NCBI GenBank assembly: GCA_910585915.1
Contig: CAJUGF010000002.1
Span: 1-18,853, forward strand
From: an uncultured Bacilli bacterium
Lineage (GTDB): Bacteria; Bacillota_I; Bacilli_A; RF39; UBA660
Direction: 5' to 3'
Length of the DNA: 18,853 bases
Both the position numbers and the translations under genes were made by a program. Within the stretch, counting starts at the first letter, position 1; the number at the start of each line of letters is the position of its first letter. This document shows, piece by piece, positions 7,114 through 13,728 of the stretch. A model generated the notes under the pieces. It was not told the origin of the DNA. It worked only from the letters and a program-made list of their open reading frames with translations, and did no database searches.

Positions 7114-8024
7114 TCAATATTTTTAAAATTCAACTTTGCAATTTCGCGAAGCTTATTATCTCCAAATTTTTTTACAATTTGAATTCCCACTTGATCAACA
7201 ATGTCATTAGCACCCTTGGGAATTTCGATACCAAGCTCTTTACTCATTTCATCCATTTTCATAAGAAAAATATAGCGACAAATACAACTTGCAGCAGCAA
7301 CACTCCCACACTTACTTTCAGCTTTTGTTGTAAATGTAATATTCGTAACTTTTTCTGTAGCATCTTTTATATGTTCAAAATATTTTTTTGGATAAACAAA
7401 TTGATCTACCACAATTTTATCGTAAGGATATCCCTTTTGTTTCATAGCATATAATACCTTATTATGCAAAATAGCTTTAATCTGATTCATATTATAGCCT
7501 TGTTCATGATAGTGATTATAATCAAGATTAGATAAAGTAAAAGTAACATAAGGGATTCTATTAATCAGTTGGGGGACAATTTTTTTTATTTTTTCATCTG
7601 TTAACTTTTTAGAATCTTTAACTCCAAGTTCCTCCAAAAAAGAAATATCATTTTTGGATACATAAGAAGCGGTGACAACAATTGGACCAAAAAAATCTCC
7701 TGTTCCAACTTCATCAGAGCCTATAGTAGACATATAAAAGTAAAAATCGTCTTCTTTATCTTTTTTATCTTTTTCCTTTTTTTTATCATCCAATGTAATC
7801 GTTCGATTGTTTAAATGCTTTTCCATATCGATCCAAAGATTAGCATCAATATCTGCACTTACACCTTGAAACATTACTTTACCAGATTCATATAAAGTAA
7901 TAATCGTATCCTCTTCCTCTGCTTGAAAAATAGCATAGGGGGGAGTTTTTGGACGCATTTTATCCTTATAAAATTCCTTCATTTTTTCTTTAATATTATC
8001 ACTAACTTTAAAAACTATTGTCAT
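7086..8024 (-). CDS. rnhC: Ribonuclease HIII
   Basis: Cuts the RNA strand of RNA-DNA hybrids during primer removal and R-loop clearing. The 312-aa product has the N-terminal TBP-like substrate-binding domain of RNase HIII (about residues 1-75), a Lys/Asp-rich linker (80-93), and the RNase H catalytic core (about 98-312). The core has GSDEVGTGDFFGP (Asp104 and Glu105 catalytic), VKDSKKL, VDQF (Asp207) and AESKCGSVAAASCICRY. The GSDE order and the extra N-domain distinguish it from RNase HII. The start at 8024 has GAGAGGTG at good spacing. It is divergent from cvpA. In Bacillus rnhC is next to zapA and cvpA (yshB); zapA is missing here. Confidence 0.95.
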   Translation of the reverse strand: MTIVFKVSDNIKEKMKEFYKDKMRPKTPPYAIFQAEEEDTIITLYESGKVMFQGVSADIDANLWIDMEKHLNNRTITLDDKKKEKDKKDKEDDFYFYMSTIGSDEVGTGDFFGPIVVTASYVSKNDISFLEELGVKDSKKLTDEKIKKIVPQLINRIPYVTFTLSNLDYNHYHEQGYNMNQIKAILHNKVLYAMKQKGYPYDKIVVDQFVYPKKYFEHIKDATEKVTNITFTTKAESKCGSVAAASCICRYIFLMKMDEMSKELGIEIPKGANDIVDQVGIQIVKKFGDNKLREIAKLNFKNIEKIKESFNQ

Positions 8025-8042
8025 AAGACACCTCTCAAACTA

Positions 8043-8051
8043 ATTTTAGCA
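8043..8051 (-). promoter_or_regulatory. Extended -10 promoter of rnhC
   Basis: On the minus strand TGC-TAAAAT is an extended -10. The predicted start near 8036 gives a leader of about 12 nt with the GAGAGGTG ribosome site. No good -35 is seen. Confidence 0.4.
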
Positions 8052-8068
8052 TAGAAATTGTAAAAATG

Positions 8069-8097
8069 TTTTCTTTTTAAAAATAATATAATATAAT
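8069..8097 (+). promoter_or_regulatory. Possible promoter of cvpA
   Basis: Two overlapping exact TATAAT hexamers lie at 8087-8092 and 8092-8097. A weak -35 TTTTCT (8069-8074) is 17 bp from the second. The region is so AT-rich that the -10 is only suggestive. A good GAGGAGG ribosome site lies before the cvpA ATG. Confidence 0.35.
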
Positions 8098-8127
8098 TAA
8101 GATAATAATAAAAGAGGAGGTCATAAA

Positions 8128-8841
8128 ATGTTAACAATTGTTGATGTAATTATTATTTTATTTTTACTTATGGGAGCAGCCATCGGATTTAAAAGAGGAG
8201 TAATCAAAAGCGCGACCATGTTCATTGGGATGATTCTAGTCATCATCATATCTTATTACTTAAAAAATCCACTATCCAAATTAATGTACACTGTATTGCC
8301 ATTCTTTAAATTTAGTGGGGCATTGCAAGGAGTTACTGTCTTAAATATTTTAATATATGAAGCATTAGCTTTTATAATAGTATTCCTAATTTTAACTGCA
8401 TTACTTAATGTCTTAATAAAAGTAACAGGAATTATTGAAAAAGTATTAAAATTTACAATCATATTAGGAATTCCATCAAAAATCCTTGGAGCAATATTCG
8501 GCTTATTGGAAGAATTTATTTATGTATTTGTATTTTTATTTCTTCTATCCAGACTTAGCTTTACAGCAGAATACATTAATCAAAGTAAACTAGCGAATGT
8601 TATATTAGATAAAACACCAGTAATTTCTAAAATAGTAGAAGATTCAAGTGAATCATTTGAAGAAATCTATAGTTTAAAAGAAAAATATAAAAATCAAGGA
8701 GATACCAATGAATATAATAAAGAGGCATTGGATATATTATTAAAGTATGATATTATAACTCCAGAAAGCACAAGAAAATTGATTGAAAAAGGCAAAATCA
8801 AAATTGATGGAGTAGAATCAATCATTCAAAAATATGAATAA
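8128..8841 (+). CDS. CvpA-family membrane protein
   Basis: A 237-aa protein of the CvpA (colicin V production) family, like Bacillus YshB. It has an N-terminal DVIIILFLLMGAAIGFKRG segment, which matches the family's first helix and following Gly/Arg turn. Further hydrophobic helices lie at about 28-46, 70-95 and 112-145, with a soluble, charged C-terminal tail from about residue 155. The biochemical role of the family is unsettled; in enterobacteria it is needed for colicin V export and envelope stress resistance. Its position between rnhC and trxA repeats the Bacillus order. The ATG follows GAGGAGGTC with normal spacing. It is cotranscribed with trxA. Confidence 0.85.
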   Translation: MLTIVDVIIILFLLMGAAIGFKRGVIKSATMFIGMILVIIISYYLKNPLSKLMYTVLPFFKFSGALQGVTVLNILIYEALAFIIVFLILTALLNVLIKVTGIIEKVLKFTIILGIPSKILGAIFGLLEEFIYVFVFLFLLSRLSFTAEYINQSKLANVILDKTPVISKIVEDSSESFEEIYSLKEKYKNQGDTNEYNKEALDILLKYDIITPESTRKLIEKGKIKIDGVESIIQKYE

Positions 8842-8851
8842 GGTGATAAAT

Positions 8852-9148
8852 TTGATTAAATATTTAAAAGAAGAAAAATTAGAAGATTTAATTCATGAGG
8901 GAACGCATTTAGTAGATTTTTATGCTGATTGGTGTGGTCCATGCAAGATGTTAGGAAGCATTTTAGAAACAATGGAAGATGTAAGTATTATAAAAATAAA
9001 TGTGGATGAACATCCAGAACTAGCACAGCAATTCGGGGTCATGAGTATTCCAACCATCATTATCTTTAAAAATGGCTTAGAAATAAAAAAGCAAATTGGC
9101 TTCGTGCCAGAAGAAGAAATCAGAAATTTACTAAAAGAGATAAACTAA
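8852..9148 (+). CDS. trxA: Thioredoxin
   Basis: A small cytosolic dithiol reductase. The 98-aa product contains the classic active site WCGPC (Trp27 to Cys31) in the context DFYADWCGPCKM, the cis-Pro loop MSIPTI, and an intact thioredoxin fold. The frame opens at an ATG at 8834 inside cvpA, but AAGGTGA (8840-8846) is placed for the TTG at 8852, which also gives a standard thioredoxin N-terminus, so TTG is preferred. It follows cvpA by 10 bases. In Bacillus trxA precedes uvrC; here a short yigZ on the other strand separates them. Confidence 0.93.
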   Translation: MIKYLKEEKLEDLIHEGTHLVDFYADWCGPCKMLGSILETMEDVSIIKINVDEHPELAQQFGVMSIPTIIIFKNGLEIKKQIGFVPEEEIRNLLKEIN

Positions 9149-9186
9149 AAAACTCAATTCTTAATTATAGGAATTGAGTTTTTTAC
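9147..9186. terminator. Bidirectional terminator between trxA and yigZ
   Basis: A perfect 14-bp stem (9147-9160 and 9171-9184, loop 10 nt) flanked by A and T runs. It serves both the rightward cvpA-trxA unit and the leftward yigZ gene. Confidence 0.85.
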
Positions 9187-9205
9187 ATGAGACAAATTCA
9201 AGACA

Positions 9206-9553
9206 TTAACGAAGAACATTTTTACTAGCATTAGCATAAGCTCGCATAAGACCACCAGCTCCAAGTTTGACACCACCAAAATAACGTACCACAAAAAGAG
9301 CATGATGTTGGTATGAACTCGTCTGTAAAATATGAAAAATTGGTGTACCTGCGGTATTCGATGGCTCTTTATCATCACTTTTTCCAGCGGTATTCGACAA
9401 AATATAAGCATAAGGAATATGACGCGCTTTCCTATGTTCCTTTTTTAATATTTGATAAATCTCTTTCACATCATCCTTCGTACCAATTTCATAAAGATAA
9501 GCAATAAACCTTGATTTTTTAATTTCTACTTCACAAGTATTCAATAACTGCAT
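9206..9553 (-). CDS. Short YigZ/IMPACT-family protein (N-terminal domain only)
   Basis: A 115-aa protein matching the UPF0029/IMPACT N-terminal domain: KKSRFIAYL, a KARHIPYAY segment, EPSNTAGTPI and the hallmark VRYFGGVKLGAGGLMRAY near the C-terminus. Full-length YigZ/YvyE is about 210 aa and has a second, ferredoxin-like domain (DUF1949). Here a TAA stops the protein at the domain boundary, and the roughly 60 bases left before trxA cannot hold the missing domain in any frame. It therefore looks like a true single-domain form, not a frameshift. The ATG at 9553 follows AGGTGA by five bases; the GTG at 9562 lies inside that site. The bacterial function is uncertain; eukaryotic IMPACT regulates translation. 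Confidence 0.82.
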   Translation of the reverse strand: MQLLNTCEVEIKKSRFIAYLYEIGTKDDVKEIYQILKKEHRKARHIPYAYILSNTAGKSDDKEPSNTAGTPIFHILQTSSYQHHALFVVRYFGGVKLGAGGLMRAYANASKNVLR

Positions 9554-9570
9554 ACATTTCACCTAACTAA

Positions 9571-9599
9571 ATTATAACTTTAAAATAGAATTCCGTAAA
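9571..9599 (-). promoter_or_regulatory. Promoter of yigZ
   Basis: On the minus strand a -35 TTTACG (9594-9599) is 17 bp from an exact TATAAT (9571-9576). The predicted leader is short, about 10 to 12 nt. Confidence 0.55.
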
Positions 9600-9610
9600 G
9601 ATTTACAAAA

Positions 9611-9638
9611 TTTGCAAGTAGATTTGCAAAAATATAGT
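9611..9638 (+). promoter_or_regulatory. Possible promoter of uvrC
   Basis: A -35 TTTGCA (9611-9616) is 16 bp from TATAGT (9633-9638); TATACT (9638-9643) is an alternative -10. TTTGCAA occurs twice, 12 bp apart (9611-9617 and 9623-9629), which could mark a protein site. No LexA-type GAAC/GTTC box is seen. Confidence 0.4.
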
Positions 9639-9660
9639 ATACTATGATTAGGTGAGACGT

Positions 9661-11430
9661 ATGTTTAAAGACAAATTAAGCTTAGTACCCCATCTACCTG
9701 GTTCATATCAAATGAAAAACAAAGACGGGGTTATTATATATGTCGGAAAAGCGAAAGATTTACATCGTCGTGTTTCCTCGTATTTCAATCGAATACATAC
9801 AGGTAAGACAGCCAAAATGGTCAGCGAAGTAGCAGACTTTTCCTATATTGTAGCTGGAAGTGAAACAGAAGCTTTTATTATGGAAATAAATTTGATTAAG
9901 CAGTATGACCCTAAATACAATATTTTACTAAAAGATGATAAAAGTTACCCATATATTGAATACATTAGAAAACCTTATCCCAAACTAAAAGTATCTAGAT
10001 ATTTGAATATTCGCAAAAAAGATAATAAAAAATTGTTTGGACCATACCCCAATGCCTATGCTGCTAGAAAAATTGTAAATTTATTAAACAGATTATATCC
10101 TTTAAAAAAATGTGAAAATAATAAAAATGTGTGTTTATATTATCATATAGAAGAATGCTTAGGTTATTGTGAAAAGAACATTGATGGAGAAAAAATTGAC
10201 AATATGGAAAGAGAAATCTTAAGCTTCCTAAACGGCAATGATAAAATTCTAACAGACAAATTAAAAGAAAAAATGGACACCTATAGTGAGTCATTAAACT
10301 TCGAAATGGCTTTGGAACTAAAAAAAGATTTAGACTACATAAATGTTATATTAGACAAACAAAAAGTTGAATTACATGATTTAACTAATCGTGATCTAGT
10401 GGGATATTTCTTTGACAAAGGATACATTAGCTTACAAATCTTTTTTTTGAGAAATGGAAAACTGGTTGGGGGACATACAGACATTTTTCCAGTGGTAAGT
10501 GAAGTAGAAGATGAAATAGAAACTTACATTTTAAATTTTTACACACGTCATGAAATTCCAAAAGAAATATTAATGGAAGAGAGGTTAAACAAAGAAGTAT
10601 TAGGAAGTATTCTAAACACAAAATGTTTAACTCCAACAAGGGGTCCAAAGAAAAAACTTTTAAATATGGCTAGTATCAATGCAAAGATAAATTTAGAAAA
10701 CGAATTAGAGCTAACACTAAAAAGCGAAGAGAAGACAGAGCAGGCAAATGAAGAATTAAGAAAAATTTTAAACTTACAAATATTAGATCGTATAGATTTA
10801 TTTGATAATTCCAATCTATTTGGAGATTTTTCTGTAAGTGGAATGGTTGTTTTTAAAAATGGAAAACCAGCAAAAAATGAATACCGAAAATATAAAATTA
10901 GTATTGATAAAAACGATGATTATAATACTATGAAAGAGGTTATATACCGCAGATACTATCGTGCCTTATTAGATAAAACAGAACTACCCAATTTAATCAT
11001 CGTTGATGGCGGAATCAATCAAATTAATGCCTGCAAAAGTGTGTTAGAAGATCTAAATCTGCATATAAAAGTATGCGGACTTAGAAAAAATGATAAACAT
11101 CGTACCAATGATTTATTAGATGGCTCTACTTATGATGAAATACCAGTTCCAAAAGATAGTAACGTTTTTCACTATTTAACTAGAATGCAAGACGAAGTCC
11201 ATCGCTATACTATTAATTATCATCGTACTATAAGAAGTAAAGGAAGCATATCAAGTATCCTAGACCATATTGAGGGTATTGGAGAAAAGAGAAAAAAAGA
11301 ACTGATCAAAACTTTTGGGAGTGTTTCTAAAATCGAAGAAGCCCCATTAGAAGAAATAGAAAAGATATTGCCCAAAGAAATAGCCATAAACTTAAAAAAA
11401 TATTTAAAAAGCCGCAAAGAAAATAAGTAA
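9661..11430 (+). CDS. uvrC: UvrABC excinuclease subunit C
   Basis: Makes both incisions in nucleotide excision repair. The 589-aa product has the N-terminal GIY-YIG nuclease (PGSY at 13-16, IYVGKAKDLHRR at 26-37), four Cys (151, 158, 166, 170) spaced like the UvrC iron-sulfur cluster, a UVR helix (about 215-228), the RNase H-like 5' nuclease (FDNSN with Asp382, VDGG with Asp449, DEVHRY with His514), and C-terminal helix-hairpin-helix motifs (about 537-572). The FDNSN and GLRKNDKHRT spellings are Bacillus-like. The ATG at 9661 is five bases from AGGTGA; the GTG at 9652 is inside it. trxA lies to the left as in Bacillus, with yigZ between. Confidence 0.96.
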   Translation: MFKDKLSLVPHLPGSYQMKNKDGVIIYVGKAKDLHRRVSSYFNRIHTGKTAKMVSEVADFSYIVAGSETEAFIMEINLIKQYDPKYNILLKDDKSYPYIEYIRKPYPKLKVSRYLNIRKKDNKKLFGPYPNAYAARKIVNLLNRLYPLKKCENNKNVCLYYHIEECLGYCEKNIDGEKIDNMEREILSFLNGNDKILTDKLKEKMDTYSESLNFEMALELKKDLDYINVILDKQKVELHDLTNRDLVGYFFDKGYISLQIFFLRNGKLVGGHTDIFPVVSEVEDEIETYILNFYTRHEIPKEILMEERLNKEVLGSILNTKCLTPTRGPKKKLLNMASINAKINLENELELTLKSEEKTEQANEELRKILNLQILDRIDLFDNSNLFGDFSVSGMVVFKNGKPAKNEYRKYKISIDKNDDYNTMKEVIYRRYYRALLDKTELPNLIIVDGGINQINACKSVLEDLNLHIKVCGLRKNDKHRTNDLLDGSTYDEIPVPKDSNVFHYLTRMQDEVHRYTINYHRTIRSKGSISSILDHIEGIGEKRKKELIKTFGSVSKIEEAPLEEIEKILPKEIAINLKKYLKSRKENK

Positions 11431-11443
11431 GAAGAGTGCTAGA

Positions 11444-11472
11444 TAGACTTTGAATATAGAATTTGATACAAT
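11444..11472 (+). promoter_or_regulatory. Extended -10 promoter of the rnfCD pair
   Basis: A -35 TAGACT (11444-11449) is 17 bp from TACAAT (11467-11472), with a TG one base upstream (extended -10). The predicted start near 11479 is only about nine bases before the ATG, so the transcript would be close to leaderless. Confidence 0.5.
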
Positions 11473-11487
11473 AATGATGGTGAAAAT

Positions 11488-12645
11488 ATGAGAAAGCTGT
11501 TAACTCTAAGAAAAGATTATGAAATCAAACTAAAAAGTCGTATAACACATTATTTAGATCCAGAATATATCTTCATACCATACGAAAATAATGAAAATAT
11601 TATTTCAAAAATAGACGTAAAAAAAGAAGAAAAAATTACCGAAAAAATCATTACTCCAGTTTCAGGAAAAATTACAGGAACCAAATATTGTTTAACAGTA
11701 GACAAAGGTCTTACAAAGTGTTTAAGCATATCAAATGATTATAAAGAAACCTTTTTAAAAAGAAACGCATCTATAAAAAATTTAGAAAAAATATCTTTTG
11801 AAAAGATAATCATTGATTTGCAAAATTATCATTATTATTCCTTAGCTGAAAAACTGAAAACAGCAGAAAAAAAATCCATTTTAATTTTAAATGGAATTGA
11901 AGATGAACCCTATGTTGCTAATGAGATTTTTATAAATAAAGAATATAAAAGCGACATTTTAGAAATATTAGACATAATAAGAGAAAAAATTGAGGCGTCA
12001 AAAACGATTGTAGCCCTTAAGAATAATGATCGAGAAAATATTGAAGGAATGGAAGATTTTTTAGGAACATATCCTAAAATAGATATACAATTAGTTCCTG
12101 ATTATTACTTAATTGGGAAAGAAAAGTATTTAAAAGAATATCTAAACATAACCACAGATTGCCTTCTTTTAAAGCCGAGTGAAATAAGAACCATTTGTTC
12201 TGTAATCAAAAGGCGTCGCTATATCACAGAAAAAATTATTACTATAAGCGGAAATGCTATTACAAATCCTCAGATTATTGAAACAAAGATAGGAAGTTCT
12301 GTCAAAGACATCATTGAAAAGTACATTCACTGCAAAAAGAATGTCAAATTAGATTACTGGATTAATGGTATCATGAGTGGCAAAAAGATGGACATTGAAA
12401 ATTTGATTGTGACTGAAGAATTGAATGCCATTCTAATTATGATAAAAGATGATTTAGAAGAAAAAGAATGCATTAACTGTGGAAAATGTGTACAAATATG
12501 TCCCGCTTTTTGTAATCCCAAAGAAGCTTATCAAAAAAGAAAGGCAAAATATGCTAAAGATTGTCTTGACTGTGGGCTTTGTTCTTACATCTGTCCATCA
12601 TTTATTAATTTAAGACAATATGTAAAAGGTGATAATAATGAATAA
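11488..12645 (+). CDS. RnfC-like iron-sulfur protein, divergent
   Basis: A 385-aa homologue of RnfC, the peripheral NADH-side subunit of the Rnf ferredoxin:NAD oxidoreductase. Parts match in order: a barrel-sandwich segment (ITPVSGKITG, about 55-64), LILNGIEDEPYVANE (132-146, the family's NGAECEPY region), a SLBB-like part (ITISGNAITNP, 251-261), GIMSGKK, and two [4Fe-4S] ferredoxin motifs (Cys328/331/334/338 and Cys359/362/365/369). The glycine-rich GGATFPT-type loop that normally precedes the NGAECEPY region and binds flavin/NADH is absent; its place (about 110-125) is LQNYHYYSLAEKLK. The Cys of AECEP is Asp. It may therefore transfer electrons without using NADH. It overlaps the next gene by 8 bases. 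Confidence 0.8.
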   Translation: MRKLLTLRKDYEIKLKSRITHYLDPEYIFIPYENNENIISKIDVKKEEKITEKIITPVSGKITGTKYCLTVDKGLTKCLSISNDYKETFLKRNASIKNLEKISFEKIIIDLQNYHYYSLAEKLKTAEKKSILILNGIEDEPYVANEIFINKEYKSDILEILDIIREKIEASKTIVALKNNDRENIEGMEDFLGTYPKIDIQLVPDYYLIGKEKYLKEYLNITTDCLLLKPSEIRTICSVIKRRRYITEKIITISGNAITNPQIIETKIGSSVKDIIEKYIHCKKNVKLDYWINGIMSGKKMDIENLIVTEELNAILIMIKDDLEEKECINCGKCVQICPAFCNPKEAYQKRKAKYAKDCLDCGLCSYICPSFINLRQYVKGDNNE

Positions 12646-13570
12646 GGAAAGACCAAACCTTCATTTTGAAACAAAAAATAAATATTTTTTCAGCGTTTTA
12701 ATCGCCTTACTTCCCATGATATTATATGGTTTTTATAAAAATGGCATTCTTCCATATTTAAATAATGATATATCAATAATTACTGTTTTTCGTCCACTCC
12801 TTTTTTTACTAATTGGGGTAACAATCGGAGTGTTAATACCTCGACTAGCAAAAGAGAGAATGAAAAAAGAAAATGCTTGGATCTATCCACTTTATGGTCT
12901 TATGATAAGTATGACACTTCCAATCCAAATGAATCCAATCCTAATTATAATTGTCCAAAGTATCATTTTATGGGGCGCCATATTTTTTAGAAAAAAGATA
13001 AGTCCTTTATTTTTAGGAATAACTCTATTAGGGGCCATAGCCATCCTTTGTAAAATTTCATATTTAAATGGCAGTGAACAGAGTCATATAGTTATGTATT
13101 CCATACTGGACATTTTCTTCGGGAGAAATATTGGAGGCATTTGTTCAACTAGCATTTTTTGGTGTTTAATATCATATATATTTTTATTATTTAATCCCTA
13201 TTATAAAAGAGATATTCCCATATATATATTAGTAACCTATATTATAATGGCATTACTTTTCGAAATGTTAATTCCGTCAGGAGACTTATTAAAAACCATT
13301 TTAAACTCAACAGTCTTTTTTGGAAGTATTTTTATTGCTGCAGAAATTCAGTTTTCACCCTATATGGAAAAAGGCAAAATGATATATGGTATTATGACTG
13401 GTATTTCCACCTTTTTACTAACACGCCTTTTAGCTTTAGAAATCGGAATTTATATAAGCATTATGATCAATAGTTTACTAGTCCCCGTTTTTGACAGAAT
13501 AGCAATAAAAATAGAAGAAAAAAAACATAACTTTTGTCGAACCAATAAAAAGAGAAATTTTATTGTATAA
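12638..13570 (+). CDS. RnfD-like membrane protein, divergent
   Basis: A 310-aa polytopic protein resembling RnfD/NqrB. The N-terminal RPNLHFETKNKYFFSVLIALLP matches the RnfD entry into the membrane. IGGICSTS (about residue 167) corresponds to the IGETS region. AAEIQFSPYMEKGKMIYGIMTGISTFL corresponds to the family's ATDPxTSP stretch and following helix. There are about nine hydrophobic segments. The Thr-containing SGAT motif that carries covalent FMN in RnfD is not found; the expected place reads NGSEQSHIVMY. The ATG at 12638 follows AGGTGA by five bases and overlaps the rnfC-like stop. No rnfG, rnfE, rnfA or rnfB follows; a terminator does. Confidence 0.72.
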   Translation: MNKERPNLHFETKNKYFFSVLIALLPMILYGFYKNGILPYLNNDISIITVFRPLLFLLIGVTIGVLIPRLAKERMKKENAWIYPLYGLMISMTLPIQMNPILIIIVQSIILWGAIFFRKKISPLFLGITLLGAIAILCKISYLNGSEQSHIVMYSILDIFFGRNIGGICSTSIFWCLISYIFLLFNPYYKRDIPIYILVTYIIMALLFEMLIPSGDLLKTILNSTVFFGSIFIAAEIQFSPYMEKGKMIYGIMTGISTFLLTRLLALEIGIYISIMINSLLVPVFDRIAIKIEEKKHNFCRTNKKRNFIV

Positions 13571-13629
13571 AAGAAAGAAACAAAAAAGAGAAATTTGCCA
13601 ATCAATCAAGAAAAAGATAATCTAAAATG

Positions 13630-13659
13630 ACTCAGAAATTGAAAAACTGAGTTTTTTTA
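13630..13659 (+). terminator. Terminator after the rnfCD pair
   Basis: The stem ACTCAG/CTGAGT (13630-13635 and 13647-13652), loop 11 nt, is followed by seven T. It separates the rnfCD pair from the surface operon. Confidence 0.75.
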
Positions 13660-13666
13660 TGTCTTC

Positions 13667-13695
13667 TTTACAAAGCAAAAAAAACTTTTTATAGT
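13667..13695 (+). promoter_or_regulatory. Promoter of the surface/sortase operon
   Basis: A -35 TTTACA (13667-13672) lies exactly 17 bp from a -10 TATAGT (13690-13695), five of six matches each. It is the best sigma-A promoter in the window. The predicted start is near 13702. Confidence 0.65.
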
Positions 13696-13701
13696 AGGTC
13701 C

Positions 13702-13712
13702 TGCGATTCGCA
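13702..13712 (+). promoter_or_regulatory. Candidate operator at the surface-operon start
   Basis: TGCGATTCGCA is a perfect 5-bp inverted repeat around one base. It is GC-rich in an AT-rich region and placed at the predicted transcription start. It could bind a repressor, or form a small 5' hairpin that protects the mRNA. Confidence 0.35.
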
Positions 13713-13728
13713 AAGAAAAGGAGAAAAA

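Noticed and set aside
9154..9411. Minus-strand ORF of 85 codons overlapping yigZ, considered as a frameshifted C-terminal half
   Set aside because: Its translation does not resemble the YigZ second domain, and it largely overlaps the intact first domain in another frame.
13571..13728. Possible small RNA or missing rnfG between rnfD and the surface operon
   Set aside because: The 158 bases hold only a terminator, a promoter and a palindrome; no ORF or further structure is visible.
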